Shown here one piece after another: positions 57,896-64,000 of a stretch of DNA of 64,000 nt; within the stretch, counting starts at the first letter, position 1, and each line of letters opens with the position of its first letter. The notes below the pieces were generated by a model that was not told where the DNA came from, searched no databases, and saw only the letters and a program-made list of their open reading frames with translations. The stretch is taken from contig OZ024891.1 of NCBI GenBank assembly GCA_964017195.1, positions 5,712,994-5,776,993 on the forward strand. The letters run 5' to 3'. The position numbers were made by a program, and so were the translations under genes. The DNA is from Siderastrea radians (taxonomy: Eukaryota > Cnidaria > Anthozoa > Scleractinia > Rhizangiidae).

Positions 57896-58764
57896 CCTAC
57901 GCAGCCATTAGGCTCCATTACGCACCGTCGGCCTGACGTCAGCACTGACAACGGCTGCATAGGCCGACTGGCACGAACAGGGATCATTTATGATCGACGA
58001 TTATCCGAGGTTTCATTGGTTTTAGATGAACAACTGCTGATACAGTATGCTCTAGTGATTTTTGTTTTCTCTGCATTGTACAAAAAGTTAAAATTCTATG
58101 CCGTTTTTGCTGTAGTTTTCGTTTTTGTAAATAAACCTGTCCTCATTTGTGTCATGCATTTTCCCAACATTTTCTCTCACCTTGACTCTGTTCAGTAACG
58201 CACTAAACATTGTAACGCTGACTCAAACGTTTTAAAATTTCTGACATTTTGCAGTTTACTGGATTCTAAACAGTGTCTGAATCTCGTCTCCTTATGCAAA
58301 GGCAAGGCAAACTCCAGATTTCGTAGCTTTATTTCTATTAAAATATTAATGCGTAACAATAGATCGAAACATGCTACTAAATGGCACGTTCGATCTACTG
58401 ATACGCAGTTTACGATATCTTAGTTCAAGGTCATTAGTCACTCAGAGAAGTGTATTTCTCAGCGTATACCATTTTCAATGCGTTTCTGACGGAATGCTCA
58501 TTTGAAAATTTAGTCATTCTCCGTTGATTCCCTTGCCTTTATATCGGCATCAGTTTGCGTTACAAACTTCCAATGCCTCAATAAGCACGAGAATTTACGC
58601 CTGAGTTACCCCTGATTGACTTCACGCACACTTCAGCAATTAATTCCATACTGCATACATATTACGTACTCCTTCAGAGTCACACGCCGTGTTCGCCGTT
58701 TTTATGTCGACCATTTTCATATTCGATCACTGCTAAGTAAATGTTAAGTGAGAAAAAGAAAACT
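57896..58764. other. Intergenic DNA between genes M and N
   Basis: AT-rich sequence. Parts (about 58280-58530) resemble 60010-60180, so the M-N and N-O spacers are duplicates. No gene is supported. Confidence 0.45.
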
Positions 58765-59534
58765 CTACGCTTGTGAGTTGAACACAAAGAAAACTGGAAA
58801 AGGCCGCGTTGATTCAGACCGTGACCGCAGAGTCTGACTGACTGCCTCGTCATAGCTTGGTGGAAGCTGTTCTGTTAAATCCTGGTTTCCATTCTCCTGT
58901 CTCTCGAATACAAGCGTGTTGTATGGCGGGGGAGTTTCTGGGGGAACCGGTAAATTTCCCTCGACTTCTACCACAACGGTTCCCGATTGCATTTCATGTG
59001 CATTCTCTCCAAAACTAGTAATTTCTGTCTGTGTTAGAGGCTCTCTGATCGCTTGCACAGTAAGATGAGTTCTTCTGGTTCTTCTTCTAGCTTTCTTGCG
59101 CATGACTGAGCACACAACATAAATTAGCGCCAACAGTACAACGAACGATATGACTGTCCCTAAGGCTATGCGATTGACATAATGAACGCATTTTCCGTCT
59201 CTGCAGGTTAAGCCTCCTCGGCAGTCGCTGTCGTATACACAGTAGTTTTTCTCAGGGCTTAATGTAGGGTGTTCAGTTGATGATGGTACCTCAGCCTTGT
59301 AGCAGTAGCCTGCCGCTTCTCCTCCGCTACTGAATTACACTTTCCCCCTTCATTGCAAACAAGGTCGCTTCTACACGGGCAATTCCATCTAAAAGCACAA
59401 GAGTTTAGCGATAAGCAGCATATTTGACCCCCGTAACAGTCACTATTCCAGCCACATGATTCGGAATGGGCAATACCATAGCAGCTGATCACAGGCAGAA
59501 TCAACGAAATCACCCTATCTACCCAAATATGCAT
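58765..59534 (-). pseudogene. Gene N: M-like PPxY gene with one frameshift
   Basis: From 59534: signal peptide (MHIWVDRV), module 1 (CGWNSDCYGGQICC, CPCRSDLVC, GGKC). The frame then shifts by one base near 59330, inside the GGEAAGYCY segment that matches GGEMPGFCY of M. The other frame continues with SSTEHP, module 2 (CVYDSDCRGGLTCRDGKC), a membrane span around VISFVVLLALIYVVC, and a tail with PPPYNTLVF and PPSYDEAV to the stop at 58765. Apart from the single-base shift everything is intact, so sequence error or a very young pseudogene are both possible. Confidence 0.75.
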
Positions 59535-60525
59535 TAAATTCTGTAGAGACTTCGATTAGGAACAAAATAAAATATATAATCGTCTCGACGCAGCACCTCG
59601 TTTGTGTAAGTTTTAAAACTTAAAAACAGTTCGGCGAATTCGTGCGAGAACTCGTGTTTACATCATCATAGCTGGCATGAAAAATGATGGTTAAAACTGC
59701 AACATTACGTCACTTCCCCCAGCGCGTGATATTAGCAGTGTTTACAGTTATGCTTAAATTCTATTTCGCCGATCGGTGGTTTCCGTTAATGATATTTTCT
59801 TAACTTTAAACTGTTTTTAACATTCAAATTATCACGCTGACAATCTGCAGAATTCAGCAAAACGTTCTTTCTGCGCATCGTAAAAAAGCAAACATTTCGT
59901 GCTGAACAGTGCCCGTAAAACGCCCGGATGAGCCAGTATTCGCCAAAAATTCGCATTTCTTCCATCTTAACAAAGTAGAGCGTAAAATTTCCGCGACGTT
60001 AATTTCTAACAGTTTGTCTGAATCCCGTTCTCATAACACAGGCCAGGCAAAGTGCAGATTTCGTAGCTTATCTATTGATACACCGTGTAAGATATCTTAA
60101 TTCAAGTTCCTTAGTCGCCCTCAGAAGCGTATTTCTCAACGTATACCATTTTCAATGCGTTTCTGACAGAATGCTGATTTTAAAATTTTACATTCTTTGC
60201 CTTTAATTCACGTTAATTTCAAATAAGCACAAGCGTTTTATAATTTCTTATAATAGGGTAGCAATATTTACGCCTGATGATGAGCTAGTGGCCCCTGACT
60301 GAATAAACGCTGCAAATTTCAGCAGTGATGTATAATACATATCACTGAGTTCATTACGTACTCCTTGAGGGTGCCCATAGTTCGCTTTTTCATGTCGACT
60401 TTTGAGTTCTTCTTTTCTTTTCTTGTTTGTTCGCTATGAAGTAAAAATTCCTAATTTAGCTGAGAAAATGAAAACTCTACGCTTGTGAGTTGAACATTAA
60501 GGAAACTGGAAAAGGCCGCGTTGAT
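59535..60525. other. Intergenic DNA between genes N and O
   Basis: It contains the N upstream block (about 59635-59670) and a spacer duplicated from the M-N interval. No gene is supported. Confidence 0.45.
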
Positions 60526-60880
60526 TCAGACAGTAAAAGCAGCGTAACTGACAGCCTCGTTATAACTTGGTGGAGGCTGTTCTGGTAAATCCTCGTTATC
60601 ATTCTCCTGTCTCTCGAATACAAGGGTGTTGTACGGCGGAGGAACATCTGGAGGTACCACGACAGTTCCCGATTGCATTTCATGCACATTCGGCGCTCCA
60701 GAAGTGGCAATTTCTGTCTGTGGATGCCCTCTGAGCGCTTGCTCAGCTGGCTGATGTAGTGATGTTTTTCTGGTTTTCTTGCATATGAAGTACGCAAACA
60801 ACGCCATAACGAACGACACAACTACTACTATGATTAAGATACCCCCAAACCCTTTTTTGCCCTTCTTTACAATATAAACG
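60526..60880 (-). pseudogene. Gene O: tail and membrane span only
   Basis: An open frame holds a membrane span (GGILIIVVVVSFVMALFAYF) and a complete tail very like that of N: HEMQSGTVVV, PPPYNTLVF, PPPSYNEAV. It lacks the signal peptide and both cysteine modules. Homology stops at about 60880, close to a 56-bp palindrome and an AT repeat, so the 5' half was probably removed by a rearrangement there. Confidence 0.78.
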
Positions 60881-60948
60881 AATAAACAAGAAATAAAATT
60901 GCTTCACTTATCCTAAGAGTGCTCAATGCAGAAATATGCAGAGCAAAA

Positions 60949-61064
60949 TACAAATAAAGAAAGAAATTGTTACTAGTTACTCGAGTTTCACGCTCAAGGC
61001 GATCATCAGACTGATCGCCTTGAGCGTGAAACTCGAGTAACTAGTAACAATTTCTTTCTTTATT

Positions 61065-61068
<4 letters not shown>
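60949..61068. repeat. Perfect 56-bp-arm palindrome
   Basis: The arms 60949-61004 and 61013-61068 are perfect complements around ATCAGACT. On the minus strand the centre reads CTGATGATCGCC, then GCGTGAAACTCGAGT, which resembles a hammerhead core with a short stem. This may be a joined pair of Penelope-like element ends. Confidence 0.75.

Positions 61069-61100
<32 letters not shown>
61068..61100. repeat. AT dinucleotide microsatellite
   Basis: A run of about 16 AT units directly follows the palindrome. Confidence 0.9.
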
Positions 61101-61104
<4 letters not shown>

Positions 61105-61527
61105 TTTGCGGTTAGAGTTTTCTTTTGGAAGGAAATGGTGAAAATTTAAGGGAATGTAAAAGGAACGGTCATAAGCCATTTCCATGCCAAGGAAACATTG
61201 TTTCCCACTCGTTTGCGGGCCCAAGAAACTTCCGCAACAATGTTTCCTCGTTTGCGGGGGCCTCTACAATCAAATTATGATACAGAGAATCTGCAGAATA
61301 TAACTGATCTTTCTTTTCGCGCATCGTAAAAAGCAAACATTTCCGCATGCCATGCAGTCAGGCTCAGGCTGGTAAAGGCCTCGTTGAGCCAAAAACCGGT
61401 TTTGGTAATGTGATCCTGTTATAGGAATACACAAGGTAGAGATTTTTGTGCCCGTTTATATATACGAACGTTTACCGTTTTGGCTGTTGTTATTGTGTCT
61501 GGTGGCCGGTTGTGTTTTGTTAGTTAG

Positions 61528-62262
61528 TTACGTAACTGTTTCAGAATTCCTCACCACTTCGTCCTAACTTGGTGGACGCCGTTCCCGTACAAAATATTCG
61601 TTTCCATTTTCCTGTCCGGCATGGAATGCAAGCGTGCTGTTTGGCGGTGGAGAACCCAGGGACAATGGCGAACTGTCTTGAGCTTCCACCACAGCAGCAG
61701 ACCCCTATTGCATGTCACGTAGATATTCGCCAGATGACACCACTTTCGTCGGGGATGTCAGTCTCCATACACAGGCAAGATCACTGGCTCTGTGAGCATT
61801 GCCAGTTGATTGGCTGGTCTGCCGATCACAAGCGATGATATTTCTTTATAACCAACACATATACGGTATAGAATGTAAAAACAAACAACACAAAAAACAG
61901 AGAAAATAATTATCCACAAAATCGACATGTTCTCTTGCCGTCTTCGCAAGTTTTTCTTCTCCGTGGAAACGTTCCTGAGGGAAAGCTAATCCAGGCGGAG
62001 CTCAAGCTTAATGACGTCGTTAAGAGCTCAGTGGTTCGCCAGAATCCACCTGAATAGCTGTTGAATTCTCCCTGCAAACCGTGTCGGTTTAAGACAAGCA
62101 TTCCGGATTCAACTAGCAAGTCCGTTATCGTTGGCTAGCATATTTTTTATTTATTTATTTTATGTGACGATGAGATCCCATGCAGTGGCAGAAAAAACAT
62201 AGGGAAAAACAAGTACAGCCGATATACAAGCCAATTTTGCCAGAAAGCGACCAAATATGCAT
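61528..62262 (-). pseudogene. Gene P: strongly decayed PPxY membrane protein gene
   Basis: Recognisable pieces in order: signal-peptide start MHIWSLSGKIG (ATG at 62262), a cysteine remnant (RKTCEDGKRTC, near 61920-61950), a membrane span (ILWIIIFSVFCVVCFYILY, near 61860-61920) and the tail. The tail keeps VVEAQDSSPLS and GQENGNE. PPPY has become PPPN, and PPSYDEAV has become PPS-stop-DEVV. Several frame changes separate the pieces. It is the oldest-looking and last member of the array. Confidence 0.78.
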
Positions 62263-64000
62263 TGAACGTCCCGTCTTCAGAAATGATTGGAACGGAATTT
62301 CCTCAGTAAAACATAATACAACCGACGAAGCGCCACTTGGATCCTGTTGATTGTCTCCTTGCATTTTGCCAAAATTTTCCGAATCGTTTTCAGTTCGAAA
62401 CTTGCAATTCATTGGTAAAGGAAAGAGAAAACTCGGGTGTTGGCGCAAAAGAGAACAAAATGGATATTGAGCTACCTTTCAGTTGACACACGTGGAGACA
62501 CACGTGGACAATTCACTTTGTGACGAGGAAACTGAAGCTTGTTGAGTTGCAGATACTTTTGACTTTGTTTCAATAGTAGCAACTTGTTGTTTTGTTTTCA
62601 AAAGAAATTTAAATAGAGTGCAACACTAGTTTGAGTCTACAGTGGCACAAACTTAATGTTTCTGTCGGTGCGAGCAGCAGAAACGTAAAATTTGCGCAAA
62701 TGAAGCGGACGTTCCAACTACTTGCAACCGGAAAAGTGAAGTTCCTCTGAAGGAAGGACCAACGTGAGTCAGATCAAAACACACATGTAACACAACGCCG
62801 GTTGAGGTTGTTTATACACTGCGCATGTGTTCCTTTTAAAACGATTAGAGAATTAAAAATGTACTCCTGAATATACTGACACCACGAGAACGTTTAAAAC
62901 TTAGTTGTAGGCGGCGCGCAGGAAGAGCCAAAACTCGCGCGTGGGCTTCGCTCATTGAGATGGTTGGGTACGTGCGAAGTGTCAGTGAGTACGTGTGTTG
63001 TGAAAATTTAATCAACCACATTTCTTGTTTTTCTACTCGTTTAATAATATAGCTTCATCCAAGGTTTTTCGAGTTCTTTATTAAATTGCGAGTGTAATTA
63101 CGGCAAGCCATAAACCGTGTGAAGACAATTTCTCTTTTTTCTCACCGAGAAAAGACCTCAGAGTCCAACAAAATACGCATAAAAGTTTCAACAACATTTT
63201 GTCCACAATGATAAAATTCATCAAGTAATTAAAACATCACCTTAGAGGGAACAGTTGTAAACAAACACTATTTACTTATCGAAAAGCAATATGGTCCTCT
63301 CAACCTCTTTTAGTTCGCGGCTTCGTTGATAAACGTCGATTTCCGAAATAAGCAGACAACGCGATTTCTAAATTTAAAAGTGGCAGCATGGACATTACAC
63401 AAAACTTCGAGAGTGACTCGCCAAGGCATTGTTCGAGAGAGAAATGAATTAAGTATCGAGTAAATTTAAATAGCGTGTTTCTTTCACGGACATATAAATT
63501 TGAATGTTGTATGCCGAGTGGTTCTTCATCGAAGGCGAGAAGGTTAGAATGCCAACTGAACGGCGATCTGCAGGTTGACATATGTACCAAGGAGTCGTGC
63601 ATACTTCCCTACTAAGGCTTCGATCAAGGATTTACAATAACTCCTCGGGCGAAAGGTTGCTTTTTCGAGCTTGGAACTTCCCTCGTTCGAAACAAGCTTC
63701 TTCGCAACAAAGACGCCTTTGGATGTGAAAGCGAGGTCATTTGGTTCCATGAAAGCGAGTCTTATGCCCCTGCAAAAATCTTCGGGGGGGGGGGGGCTAA
63801 ATTGGTGTCCGTCCATCCACCATCCATCCACTACAGAGAAAATCTCGATTTCACTCCGGCCGGGATTAGGGTTGCGTTCTCCTATCGTCGAACGCAATAA
63901 CCTGAAAGGTAAATAAAACTAAGGGTACAAATAACCATATTATGCGAGTGAATTATAAATATGAAATAGCTTAAAATATAAAATTCTAATTTTTTACATT
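62263..64000. other. Right end, no gene recognised
   Basis: AT-rich DNA with a run of about 13 G near 63784-63797. Overlapping open frames at 63300-63916 on both strands have no recognised domain and look like a repeat family. Nothing else is supported. Confidence 0.4.

Noticed and set aside
63300..63916. Possible coding exons at the right end
   Set aside because: Overlapping frames on both strands, a G run inside, and no recognised domain or splice context.

Overview
The window is animal nuclear DNA, most likely from an anthozoan cnidarian such as a stony coral. The reasons are GT-AG spliced genes with clear animal orthologues, AT-rich intergenic DNA, a Ty3/gypsy element, many small inverted-repeat (MITE-like) transposons, tRNA-derived SINEs and tandem lineage-specific genes. 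The species assignment is inference.

Layout. (1) 1-5381: the 3' part of a Ty3/gypsy LTR retrotransposon on the + strand, with an N-terminal MYND zinc finger and a complete 3' LTR. (2) 5409-11820 (-): a ten-exon orthologue of CSTPP1 (C11orf49), a centriolar-satellite regulator of tubulin polyglutamylation. The retrotransposon ends 27 bases beyond its stop codon. (3) 12007-20355 (+): a five-exon PIH1D1 orthologue (R2TP co-chaperone complex). It is head-to-head with CSTPP1 across 186 bases, and its last intron is almost filled by a 34-bp minisatellite with a 544-bp higher-order period. (4) 20356-23564: intergenic MITEs. (5) 23565-62262: a cluster of about 16 intronless, all minus-strand genes and pseudogenes of one family. 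(6) 62263-64000: nothing recognised.

The cluster is the main point of interest. Each full member has a signal peptide (often starting M-H-[IV]-W), one or two small cysteine-rich modules, one membrane span and a cytoplasmic tail. The tail has two (rarely three) PPxY motifs in a conserved frame: an acidic VVEVED-like stretch, then PPPYNSL, then LPEQPPPSYDEAV. PPxY motifs bind WW domains, for example those of NEDD4-type ubiquitin ligases. I do not recognise the family by name. Seven copies look intact (A 23565, B 28001, D 37735, E 39088, G 44334, J 47422, M 56711; named by lower coordinate). The others are broken by stops, frameshifts, truncation or transposon insertions.

A tandem segmental duplication explains the order. 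The set B-C-D-E-F is repeated as G-I-J-K-H, and L begins a third copy. A stop codon shared by F and H predates the duplication. A MITE in F, two MITEs in H and a palindromic element beside G are each present in one copy only, so they came later. M, N, O and P form a second subfamily with their own upstream block. The region reads as a birth-and-death receptor-like array whose ectodomains gain and lose modules while the PPxY tail is kept in all intact copies.
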